From Microterricola gilva (lineage in GTDB: Bacteria; Actinomycetota; Actinomycetes; Actinomycetales; Microbacteriaceae), in NCBI RefSeq assembly GCF_004217495.1, contig NZ_SHLC01000001.1:1240001-1304000 (forward strand): a stretch of DNA of 64,000 nt, written 5' to 3'. Of this stretch, positions 25,690 to 34,723 are shown piece after piece. Below the pieces are notes generated by a model. It was not told where the DNA came from and did not search any database. It saw only the letters and a program-made list of their open reading frames with translations. Every line of letters begins with the position of its first letter. Position 1 is the stretch's first letter. Both the position numbers and the translations under genes were made by a program.

Positions 25690-26208
25690 ATGCGTGATTC
25701 CAACGACATCATCACCGTGCTGGGGGTGATCGGCACCGATCCGGAGGCGAAGACGACTCCGAGTGGCGTGCCACTGATCAAGTTTCGGATGGCATCCACC
25801 CAGCGCAAGTTCGACAAGAACAGCAGCAGCTGGGTCGACGGCAACACCAATTGGTACACCGTCAGTGCATTCAGGGGCCTCGCCGCGAATGCGATCCGCT
25901 CGCTTCACAAAGGTGACCCCGTGATTGTGACGGGTCGGCTCCACCTCCGGGCGTGGGACACCGGGGAGCGCCAGGGCACCTCCGTCGACCTCGAGGCCGA
26001 TGTGATCGGCCTCGACCTGCAGTGGGGGACGGCGAGCTATCAGCGAACGACGCGCAGCGCTCCGCTCGAACCGGCACAGGTACAGGCACAGACCTTTGCG
26101 GCGGCTGAGATGCCAGCTGAGCCATCGCCGTCCGACACGGACGCGGAACCGCTCGACCGCTGGGCGACACCTGGGCAGCCGGCCGTGCTCGAGACGACGC
26201 CCTTCTAG
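25690..26208 (+). CDS. Single-stranded DNA-binding protein (SsbB-like)
   Basis: OB-fold SSB of 172 aa. Residues 1-110 show ITVLGVIGTDPEAKTTPSG, LIKFRMASTQRKFD and NWYTVSAFRGLAANAIRSLH, with VIVTGRLHLRAWDT in strand 4. The tail (Glu/Pro/Ala/Gln-rich) ends VLETTPF. The canonical acidic DDDIPF tip that recruits partner proteins is largely missing, although the final PF is kept. The position next to EttA rather than in an rpsF-ssb-rpsR cluster also points to a paralog. GAGAGGA precedes the ATG. Confidence 0.9.
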   Translation: MRDSNDIITVLGVIGTDPEAKTTPSGVPLIKFRMASTQRKFDKNSSSWVDGNTNWYTVSAFRGLAANAIRSLHKGDPVIVTGRLHLRAWDTGERQGTSVDLEADVIGLDLQWGTASYQRTTRSAPLEPAQVQAQTFAAAEMPAEPSPSDTDAEPLDRWATPGQPAVLETTPF

Positions 26209-26233
26209 CCGGACGCCCCCATAGAATCGTCAG

Positions 26234-26740
26234 ATGTCGATTCACAGCCACGCAGACGCCAGACGGATGCCGAGGCTGCTGCTGGCGCTCGCCGCATGCT
26301 CGGCGCTGCTCGCCCTCACCGCGTGCACAACGGCGTCGGGTCCCGAAGCGACGACACAGCCGTCCGCGACGCCGGCGCCAAGTGCGACACCGACCCCCAC
26401 CGCCCCTCCCGTACTGCAGCCGGATGGCACGGCGGCCGACAACCTCGCCTACTTCGACTTCATCGCCCAGTCGGTGCTGGACGCCACCCCCGATGCCGGA
26501 GGCGAGGCCTTCATCAACGCGCTCGTGGCCGGTGGCTTCGCGAAGGCAGACATGGAGGTCGGCTTCGATCGCACCTCGGTCGATCTCGCCGCCGACTCTG
26601 TGCAGTGGTCCGTGCGGTTCAACGGTGACTGCCTGATCGGCCAGTTCGGCCCGGCCAGCGGCGGCTACCACAGCATCGTCACCCCGACCCTCGCAACGGG
26701 CAGCTGCCTCATCGGCGTCACCCGGCCGATAGACTGGTAA
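26234..26740 (+). CDS. DUF6993-like lipoprotein
   Basis: A 168-aa predicted lipoprotein. The signal peptide has lipobox LTAC near residue 31, then a Thr/Pro/Ala linker. The globular part contains NLAYFDFIAQSVLDATPDAG, FINALVAGGFAKADMEVGFD and VQWSVRFNGDCLIGQFG, ending CLIGVTRPIDW. Two cysteines in the mature domain (both in CLIG) may form a disulfide. I recognise the pattern as a family restricted to Microbacteriaceae and relatives; no function is known. It ends 4 nt before ettA. Confidence 0.8.
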   Translation: MSIHSHADARRMPRLLLALAACSALLALTACTTASGPEATTQPSATPAPSATPTPTAPPVLQPDGTAADNLAYFDFIAQSVLDATPDAGGEAFINALVAGGFAKADMEVGFDRTSVDLAADSVQWSVRFNGDCLIGQFGPASGGYHSIVTPTLATGSCLIGVTRPIDW

Positions 26741-26744
26741 CAAT

Positions 26745-28427
<1,683 letters not shown>

Positions 28428-28452
28428 CGCGCGCCATGACGTCGAGGTTCCG

Positions 28453-28932
28453 ATGAGACTGCACGTTCCAACGCGGCTGCGCTGGTCGGACCTCGACGCC
28501 TACGGGCACGTCAACAACGCCGAGATGCTGCGCCTGCTCGAAGAGGCGCGCATCGAGGCGTTCTGGTCGAACGACGATGGGCACCAGAGCGCGGTCGGTG
28601 CCAGCACCGCCGTGCTCGACGGCCGGCCTGGAGCCTCGACGCTCACGCTGATCGCCAGGCAGGAGATCGAGTACCTCGTGCCCATCCCGTACCTCCGACA
28701 GCCGCTCGACGTGCAGCTCTGGATCGGCCACATCGGCGGGGCGAGCCTCGAGGTCTGCTACGAGGTCTGGTCACCGGCCGGCGCCGCCGACGCGACCCTG
28801 TTCACGCGCGCGGCGACAACGATCGTGCTCGTGGATGCCGCGACCGAGCGTCCGCGCCGCATCAACGAAGCAGAGCGCGCCGCGTGGACCCCCTACGTTG
28901 ACGCCCCTGTCGCATTCGGCAAACGCCGCTGA
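28453..28932 (+). CDS. Acyl-CoA thioesterase (4HBT hotdog fold)
   Basis: A 159-aa hotdog-fold thioesterase with LRWSDLDAYGHVNNAEMLRLLEEAR-type N-terminus (residues about 8-30). The Asp in SDLDAYGHVNN is the catalytic Asp of the 4-hydroxybenzoyl-CoA thioesterase/YbgC class. A central EIEYLVPIPYLRQPL strand pair follows. The acyl group hydrolysed is unknown. It follows ettA by 25 nt and is probably co-transcribed. Confidence 0.88.
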   Translation: MRLHVPTRLRWSDLDAYGHVNNAEMLRLLEEARIEAFWSNDDGHQSAVGASTAVLDGRPGASTLTLIARQEIEYLVPIPYLRQPLDVQLWIGHIGGASLEVCYEVWSPAGAADATLFTRAATTIVLVDAATERPRRINEAERAAWTPYVDAPVAFGKRR

Positions 28933-28959
28933 CCCAGCAGGCCGCGCGGCATCCGAGTC

Positions 28960-29487
28960 TCACCCGCGCAGCGGCTCATCACTGAATGTGCCGTCCCAGA
29001 TGGCGCGTGAGCCCGACTCGCCGATCCGAACGACCGTCACGATCGATCCGGTCGCGACGATGAGCGCAGCAACGATGAGCACCGCGCCGACCACGCGGCG
29101 GAGCACCCGCGCCGTCGGCGCCGTGCGGGGTGCCAGCAACCGGTACCAGAGCCACTGCAGCACCGCGACGGCGGTCAGCGCGATCACCCAGGGGTAGAGG
29201 GTCACGCCGAGCGCGGCGTGGGCCTGAATCAGCGGTGCCTCACCGACGCGCGCCTGCAACCACTGGCCCGCGAGGGTCGTGAGCGGCACCAGGCCGAGCA
29301 GTGCGAGCGCGCCAAGCGGGGGAATGATGCCGAGCCAGCGGCGCGCGGCCGGCCAGCACGCGGCGAGGAGCACCGTGACGGCAACGACGGGAACGAGCAC
29401 GACCACGACGTGCACGATCAGGGCGTGCAGCGGCAGGCCGTTGACCACGTAGTCAACTGGCACCGCGTCGATTGGCACGGCGTCCAC
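28960..29487 (-). CDS. DUF2231 membrane protein
   Basis: A 175-aa protein with four hydrophobic helices. It has the DUF2231 hallmark GLPLHALIVHVVVVLVPVVA (residues about 18-37). The two His residues could bind heme. A second HAALG motif lies in helix 3. The gene is 14 nt downstream of the Rieske protein gene in the same direction. That pairing is compatible with a small membrane redox module; this is an inference from context. Confidence 0.8.
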   Translation of the reverse strand: MDAVPIDAVPVDYVVNGLPLHALIVHVVVVLVPVVAVTVLLAACWPAARRWLGIIPPLGALALLGLVPLTTLAGQWLQARVGEAPLIQAHAALGVTLYPWVIALTAVAVLQWLWYRLLAPRTAPTARVLRRVVGAVLIVAALIVATGSIVTVVRIGESGSRAIWDGTFSDEPLRG

Positions 29488-29501
29488 GGGGCGCGGCCTC
29501 G

Positions 29502-29990
29502 TCAGCTCGCCACGATGGAGTCGCCGTCAACGCTGACGGGTATCGGCGTCAGCGGCTTGAGTGCCGGACCCTCGAGCACATCGCCCGTCGCCGCGTCGTA
29601 GCGGGAGCCGTGGCACGGGCAGTGGAACTCCGTCTGGGCCGGAGCGACGATGCACTGCTGATGCGAGCAGATGGCGCTGAACGCCACCACATCCCCGGCG
29701 GTCGGCTGCGCGATCAGCAGGCTCGCGCCGCCCACGACGACACCGATGCTCTCGCCGACCGCGACGGCGCTGAGCTTCGCGATCTCCGTGCCGCTCGGCG
29801 GGGGAGCAGTGCTGGAGGCGCCCGGCGTCTGCGGGGCGCCGGAGCCCGAGCCCGAGCCGGAGTCCGTTCCGGCATCACCGGATCCTCCGTCGGCCGGAGC
29901 GCATCCGGTGAGGACGAGCGTTGCGGCCGCCACCCCCACACCTCCGAGCCGCACGAGTGTGCGCCTGCTGATGTCGTTCGCCTCGTTCAT
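29502..29990 (-). CDS. Rieske [2Fe-2S] protein, Tat-exported
   Basis: A 162-aa exported iron-sulfur protein. The N-terminus has a twin-arginine signal (SRRTLVRLGG) and then a lipobox-like LTGC, so it may be a Tat lipoprotein. A Gly/Ser/Pro-rich linker leads to the Rieske fold. The cluster ligands are C-S-H in ICSHQQC and C-P-C-H in FHCPCHGSRYD, with the extra disulfide cysteines present. The start at 29990 is supported by AGAGGGTG; the in-frame start at 30020 is not. The size suits a stand-alone arsenite-oxidase-type or generic electron-transfer Rieske rather than QcrA. Confidence 0.88.
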   Translation of the reverse strand: MNEANDISRRTLVRLGGVGVAAATLVLTGCAPADGGSGDAGTDSGSGSGSGAPQTPGASSTAPPPSGTEIAKLSAVAVGESIGVVVGGASLLIAQPTAGDVVAFSAICSHQQCIVAPAQTEFHCPCHGSRYDAATGDVLEGPALKPLTPIPVSVDGDSIVAS

Positions 29991-30056
29991 GTGCACCCTC
30001 TTCGTCGAGTGATGGATCACGTGAGAACGAGACTAGCCGCTCATCTCGGAAGCCCG

Positions 30057-30929
30057 CTAGGCGCTCTCCGGCACCCGGATCATGCCCTCCTGGGCCACGG
30101 ATGCCAGCAACAGGCCGCTGCGCGAGAAGATGCTGCCGCGGGAGAGGCCGCGCCCGCCAGCGGCGCTGGGCGAATCCTGCACGTAGAGCATCCACTCGTC
30201 GACGCGCCCGAAGCGGTGCCACCACATCGCGTGGTCGAGGCTGGCGATCTTGAGGCCTGGCTTCGCCCACGCGACTCCGTGTGCGCGCATCACGGGCTCG
30301 AGAATCGAGTAGTCGCTGGCGTACGCCAGTGCGGCCCGGTGCAGATTCGGGTCGTCCGGCAGCGTGCCGATGGCCTTCATCCACACGGCCTGGTGCGCCG
30401 TGCGCTCCCCGTCGACCGTGAGGTAGATCGATGAGGGGATGTGGCGCATGTCGAATGCGCGCTCCGCCGACCAGTAGCGGGCAGCGTCGTGGTCGATGTG
30501 GCCGAGAATGTCGGCCGTCGTCGGCAGGCTGTCCGGCTCCGGCATGTCATCCGGCATCTCGATCTGGTGGTTGAGTCCGGTGTCGCCGTCCTGGAACGAG
30601 GCGATCATCGACAGGATCGGCACGCCGTCCTGGTAAGCCTGTGTGCGCCGGGTGGAGAAGGAGCGGCCGTCGTGGATGCGGTCGACCGAGAAGGTGATCG
30701 GCAGGTTGACGTCGCCGGGCCGCAGGAAGTAGCCGTGCATCGAGTGCACCGTCCGCTCATCCGGCACGGTGCGCATCGCAGCGGTGACGGACTGCGCGAG
30801 CACCTGGCCGCCGAAGACCCGGCCGAGCGGCATCCACTGTGACGGACCGGTGAAGATGTCTTCGCTCGTTCGTGCACCGGTGTCGGTGAGGTCGAGTGTG
30901 CTGAGAAGACCTTCGATTGGTCCGATCAT
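30057..30929 (-). CDS. tesB: Acyl-CoA thioesterase II
   Basis: Double-hotdog thioesterase of 290 aa that releases free fatty acids from acyl-CoA. Residues about 30-60 (GRVFGGQVLAQSVTAAMRTV) and HSMHGYFLRPGD are the TesB N-domain signatures. The C-domain has LAYASDYSILEPVMRAHG and ASLDHAMWWHR with the catalytic Asp and Gln/His environment. The ATG at 30929 has GGAGG about 4 nt upstream. It is divergent from the next gene. Confidence 0.93.
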   Translation of the reverse strand: MIGPIEGLLSTLDLTDTGARTSEDIFTGPSQWMPLGRVFGGQVLAQSVTAAMRTVPDERTVHSMHGYFLRPGDVNLPITFSVDRIHDGRSFSTRRTQAYQDGVPILSMIASFQDGDTGLNHQIEMPDDMPEPDSLPTTADILGHIDHDAARYWSAERAFDMRHIPSSIYLTVDGERTAHQAVWMKAIGTLPDDPNLHRAALAYASDYSILEPVMRAHGVAWAKPGLKIASLDHAMWWHRFGRVDEWMLYVQDSPSAAGGRGLSRGSIFSRSGLLLASVAQEGMIRVPESA

Positions 30930-31010
30930 GCGTCCTCCATCGTGATACGCCCGGAGTGGGGGTCGGTGCGGGAGGAATACCTCGCCTCTGTTATGTAGTT
31001 TAGACAGGAG

Positions 31011-31700
31011 ATGTCTGAGTCCTTTTCCCTCGTTGACCGCTATGCCGTCGGCGACATGCAAACGTATCTGTCCCGTGCCGGGCGTGTCGAAGACGGGTCG
31101 GTCCGGCTGATCGCCGCCGGGGGTGTCCTCGCCGCGTACACGGCCATCTTCTACCCCCGCGGAATCCTCGACGAGAGCCCGACGGTGCTGGGCCTGCGCA
31201 CCTTCGCCCTGACAGGGGAGGCCGCCTTCGACGCCGTCGTGCCCGCGCGTTCCCTGCTGGAGCGGCTGGCGCGTGCCGAGGCCGTGGTGTCGGCACAGGG
31301 CAGTGGCGACACCGGCCCGGTCACCCTCTCTCTGCCGCACCAGGTGAGCACGGTGACGTGGGCGGGGATCTCGCCGCCCAAGGGAGGCTGGGTCCCTCAG
31401 GAGCCGGTGGATGCCGCCACGCTCGAGGGCGTCGCCAGGGCCGGTATCGACGAGGTTGCTGCCGCGGTTCCATCCGGCGTCGGAGAACAGATCGTGCAGC
31501 GCGTGCGTACCGAGGTGTGGGGGCGCCCGATCGAATCGCTCGAGCACATTCCGGCCGGGGCCGCGTTCGCCGCGTTCACCCTCGGCTTCCTTGCCGCGGA
31601 CGAGCCGGTGCAGATCTTCGAGACCGGGCCGTGGACACGGTTGTCGACGAGCAGGGGCCACGTGCTCGTGCGCCGCAAGCCGTGGAGCCTGCGCTCCTGA
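31011..31700 (+). CDS. Conserved hypothetical protein
   Basis: A 229-aa soluble protein that I do not recognise as any named family. It opens SFSLVDRYAVGDMQTYLSRA. A beta-strand-rich half contains VRLIAAGGVLAAYTAIFYPRG, and VWGRPIESLEHIPAGAAFAAF occurs near the end. AGGAG lies immediately before the ATG with no spacer, which is unusual, although there is no better in-frame start nearby. It is single and divergent from tesB. Confidence 0.7.
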   Translation: MSESFSLVDRYAVGDMQTYLSRAGRVEDGSVRLIAAGGVLAAYTAIFYPRGILDESPTVLGLRTFALTGEAAFDAVVPARSLLERLARAEAVVSAQGSGDTGPVTLSLPHQVSTVTWAGISPPKGGWVPQEPVDAATLEGVARAGIDEVAAAVPSGVGEQIVQRVRTEVWGRPIESLEHIPAGAAFAAFTLGFLAADEPVQIFETGPWTRLSTSRGHVLVRRKPWSLRS

Positions 31701-31785
31701 TCCGCCACCCCCGCGGCCTCCGTCAACTCTGGCACTCCTCTGAGTAGTGTGTGCTTAGTCAGAGGCCGAGAGCTTGGGGGACATT

Positions 31786-32970
31786 ATGTGGTGGACGCGC
31801 ACGAAGACTCCGAAGGCCGTCGAATCGTACGCGCCTGAGCGGGAGGCCGAGCTGGCGGCTCCGCCGCACCGCAACGCCTTCGTGATGGTGGCGCTCGGCG
31901 GGGCGACCGTTGCAGCCTTCGGCATCGCAGGCATGCAGTCGATCTTCGCTCCCGTCTTCTTCGCACTGGTGCTCACCATCTGTGTGCACCCGCTGCGGAC
32001 GACCCTCGAGGAGCGCGGGGTTCCACGCGGCATCGCGACGGGATCGGTGATCACCGCGGTCGTTGTGCTGCTCGGCGGCTTCGGCTGGGCCTTCATCCTC
32101 GCACTCGGGCAGTTCGCCGCCCTGTTGCCGCAGTACGGCCCGCAGCTGTCGGCGTTTGCCGGCTCGCTCGCCGATGCGCTCAGCACGATCGGCTTCGGCC
32201 CAGAGCAGATCAACGACTTCATCAACGGTTTCGACCCGACGCGGCTGGTGAGCTTCTTCACAGACATCCTGGGCAGCGTCGCCGGACTCACCACCTCCGT
32301 CGTCATCGTGCTGACGATGCTAATCCTGATGGCCATGGATGCCGCATTCATCCCGACGTTGTTCAAGCAGCTCGGCGCCAGCAAGCCGCTCGTGGTGAAG
32401 TCGATGAACACCTATGCGAGCGGCGTGCGTCGGTACATGGTCGTCACGACGGTGCTCGGTGCGGCTCAGGGCCTCGTCAACTGGGCCGCGCTGGCGATCC
32501 TCGGGATTCCCGGCGCGGCGCTCTGGGGCATGCTCTCATTCCTCTGCAGTTTCATCCCCAACATCGGATACTTCATCGCGATCATCCCGCCGCTGATCTT
32601 CGGACTACTCACGGGCGGTTGGCCGATGGTCATCGCGGTTGTCCTCATCTACGGGGTGATCAACGGGATCATCCAGTCCGTCATCCAGCCCCGCGTCGTG
32701 GGCGGCGCCGTGTCGCTCAGCCAGTCGATCACGTTCTTCTCCGTGCTCTTCTGGGCGCTGCTGATCGGACCGATCGGTGCCATCCTGGCGATTCCACTCT
32801 CGCTGCTCGTGCGGGCGCTGCTGATCGACTCGAACCCGGCCGCATGGTGGTGGCGGCCCGTGATCGGCGACCTCGACGAGACCAAGCAGCTCATGAAGGA
32901 AGAAGACAGCGAGATCAAAGCGGCCAGGGTGCAGCGGAAGGCCGAGAAGCGGCTGAACGAGACGCCGTGA
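31786..32970 (+). CDS. AI-2E family transporter
   Basis: Eight-helix membrane protein (PerM/TqsA family), 394 aa. Helix pairs lie near residues 28-65 and 80-110. Conserved helix regions GIPGAALWGMLSFLCSFIPNIG and IQPRVVGGAVSLSQSITFFSVLFWALL mark the family. A charged tail (EEDSEIKAARVQRKAEKRL) follows. The ATG at 31786 is preceded by GGGGGAC. In-frame TTG at 31774 is less likely. Members export small molecules or act in ion homeostasis; autoinducer-2 transport should not be assumed. Confidence 0.88.
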   Translation: MWWTRTKTPKAVESYAPEREAELAAPPHRNAFVMVALGGATVAAFGIAGMQSIFAPVFFALVLTICVHPLRTTLEERGVPRGIATGSVITAVVVLLGGFGWAFILALGQFAALLPQYGPQLSAFAGSLADALSTIGFGPEQINDFINGFDPTRLVSFFTDILGSVAGLTTSVVIVLTMLILMAMDAAFIPTLFKQLGASKPLVVKSMNTYASGVRRYMVVTTVLGAAQGLVNWAALAILGIPGAALWGMLSFLCSFIPNIGYFIAIIPPLIFGLLTGGWPMVIAVVLIYGVINGIIQSVIQPRVVGGAVSLSQSITFFSVLFWALLIGPIGAILAIPLSLLVRALLIDSNPAAWWWRPVIGDLDETKQLMKEEDSEIKAARVQRKAEKRLNETP

Positions 32971-33010
32971 CGCCCGTCGCCTGGCGTCGTGGCCGCCCGG
33001 CCCTGCCCTC

Positions 33011-34660
33011 TCAGAGCGAGGCGACCGCCCGCCCGGCCTGCCGCCCGCTGAACAGGCAGCCACCGAGGAAGGTACCCTCGAGCGAGCGGTAGCCGTGCAC
33101 GCCGCCTCCGCCGAAACCGCTGGCCTCGCCAACGGCGTACAGCCCGGTGATGAGCGTGCCATCGGCGTCGAGCGCCTGTGAGTCCAGGTTCGTCTGGATC
33201 CCGCCGAGGCTCTTGCGGGTGAGAATGTGCAGCTTCACGGCGATCAGCGGACCGGCCTTGGGGTCGAGGATCTTGTGCGGGCTGGCCACCCGGATCAGCT
33301 TGTCGCCACGGTAGCTCCGCGCGCCGCGGAGTGCGACCACCTGCATGTCCTTGCTGAAGTCGTTGTCGATCTCACGGTCGCGCGCCTCGATCTCGGCCCG
33401 CACGGCCACCGCGTCGATCGGAACATCGGGGGAGAGCCCCTGCATCCCGGCGAGCAACTCGTCGAGGGTGTCCGCGACGACGAAGTCCGCGCCGTTGCTC
33501 TTGAACGCCTCAACCGGTCCAGGCGCCCCTGGGGCGACGCGCTTGGCGAGCAGCTTCACGTCTTTCCCCGTCAGATCGGGGTTCTGCTCGCTGCCGGAGA
33601 GCGCGAACTCCTTCTCGATGATCTTCTGCGTGAGCACGAACCAGCTGTGGTCGTGCCCGGTCGTCCTGAGGTGTTCGAGGGTTCCGAGCGTGTCGAAGCC
33701 GGGGAACAGCGGAACCGGCAGCCGTTTGCCCGTCGCGTCGAACCAGAGCGATGACGGCCCGGGGAGGATGCGGATTCCGTGCAGCTTCCACACCGGGTCC
33801 CAGTTCTGGATGCCCTCGACGTAGTGCCACATCCTGTCGCCGTTGATGAGTCGTGCGCCGGCCGACTCCGCGATGCCGAGCATCCGCCCGTCGACGTGGG
33901 CGGGAACCCCGCTCAACATCTCGGTCGGCGCGGTGCCGAGTCGGGCAGGCCACTGCTTGCGCACGAGGTCATGGTTGCCGCCGATGCCACCGGACGCCAC
34001 GATCACGGCCGGGGCGCGGAACTCGAAGCCGCCGATGACGTCGCGGCTGCTGGCCTCGCCGCGTGCGGCGCTGCTCGGCGCGAGAACGCTGCCCCTCACG
34101 CCGACCACGGCCCCGTCCTCGACGATCAGCTCGTCGACCTGATGCCGGTGCTTCGCGGTGACGAGGCCGGCCTGCACGCCATCGCGCACCCTGGCGATGA
34201 ACGGCTCCAGGATGCCGGGGCCGGTGCCCCAGGTGATGTGGAAGCGCGGGACCGAGTTGCCGTGGCCGGTTGCCGTGCCGCTGCCGCGCTCGGCCCAGCC
34301 GACGACGGGGAAGAAGCGCACCCCCTTCGCGTGCAGCCAGTCCCGCTTCTCCCGCGCCGCGAAGTCCAGATACGCCTCGGCCCAGCGCCTCGGCCACAGG
34401 TCCTCGTCGCGGTCGAAGCCAGCGCTGCCGAACCAGTCCTGGCTGGCGAGCTCCGCCGTGTCCTTGACACCCATCCTCCGCTGTTCGGGGGAATCGATGA
34501 GGAACAGTCCGCCGAAGCTCCACCATGCCTGCCCGCCGAGACTGGCCTCCGGCTCCTGCTCGACGATCAGCACCCGTTTGCCCGCCTCCACGAGCTCCGA
34601 GGCGGCGACGAGGCCGGAGAGGCCGGCTCCGATGATGATGGCGTCGATGGTCTCTGGCAT
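33011..34660 (-). CDS. FAD-binding dehydrogenase (fumarate reductase/KstD superfamily)
   Basis: A 549-aa flavoprotein. The FAD dinucleotide motif IIIGAGLSGLVAASELVEAG is at residues about 8-27, followed by EASLGGQAWWSFGGLF. A capping domain lies in the middle. The C-terminal flavin-contacting segment is GLYAVGEASGFGGGGVHGYRSLEGTFLGG. The family includes 3-ketosteroid dehydrogenases and fumarate-reductase-like enzymes. I cannot place the substrate; annotations in related genomes usually stop at this level. It is the only gene of its transcription unit apart from the sulfatase upstream. Confidence 0.88.
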   Translation of the reverse strand: MPETIDAIIIGAGLSGLVAASELVEAGKRVLIVEQEPEASLGGQAWWSFGGLFLIDSPEQRRMGVKDTAELASQDWFGSAGFDRDEDLWPRRWAEAYLDFAAREKRDWLHAKGVRFFPVVGWAERGSGTATGHGNSVPRFHITWGTGPGILEPFIARVRDGVQAGLVTAKHRHQVDELIVEDGAVVGVRGSVLAPSSAARGEASSRDVIGGFEFRAPAVIVASGGIGGNHDLVRKQWPARLGTAPTEMLSGVPAHVDGRMLGIAESAGARLINGDRMWHYVEGIQNWDPVWKLHGIRILPGPSSLWFDATGKRLPVPLFPGFDTLGTLEHLRTTGHDHSWFVLTQKIIEKEFALSGSEQNPDLTGKDVKLLAKRVAPGAPGPVEAFKSNGADFVVADTLDELLAGMQGLSPDVPIDAVAVRAEIEARDREIDNDFSKDMQVVALRGARSYRGDKLIRVASPHKILDPKAGPLIAVKLHILTRKSLGGIQTNLDSQALDADGTLITGLYAVGEASGFGGGGVHGYRSLEGTFLGGCLFSGRQAGRAVASL

Positions 34661-34723
34661 CGCTGTGGCTCCTTCGTCACGGTGTGTGTTCCCACCGTAG
34701 TGCCGTCTGCACCCGGAGGGCGG

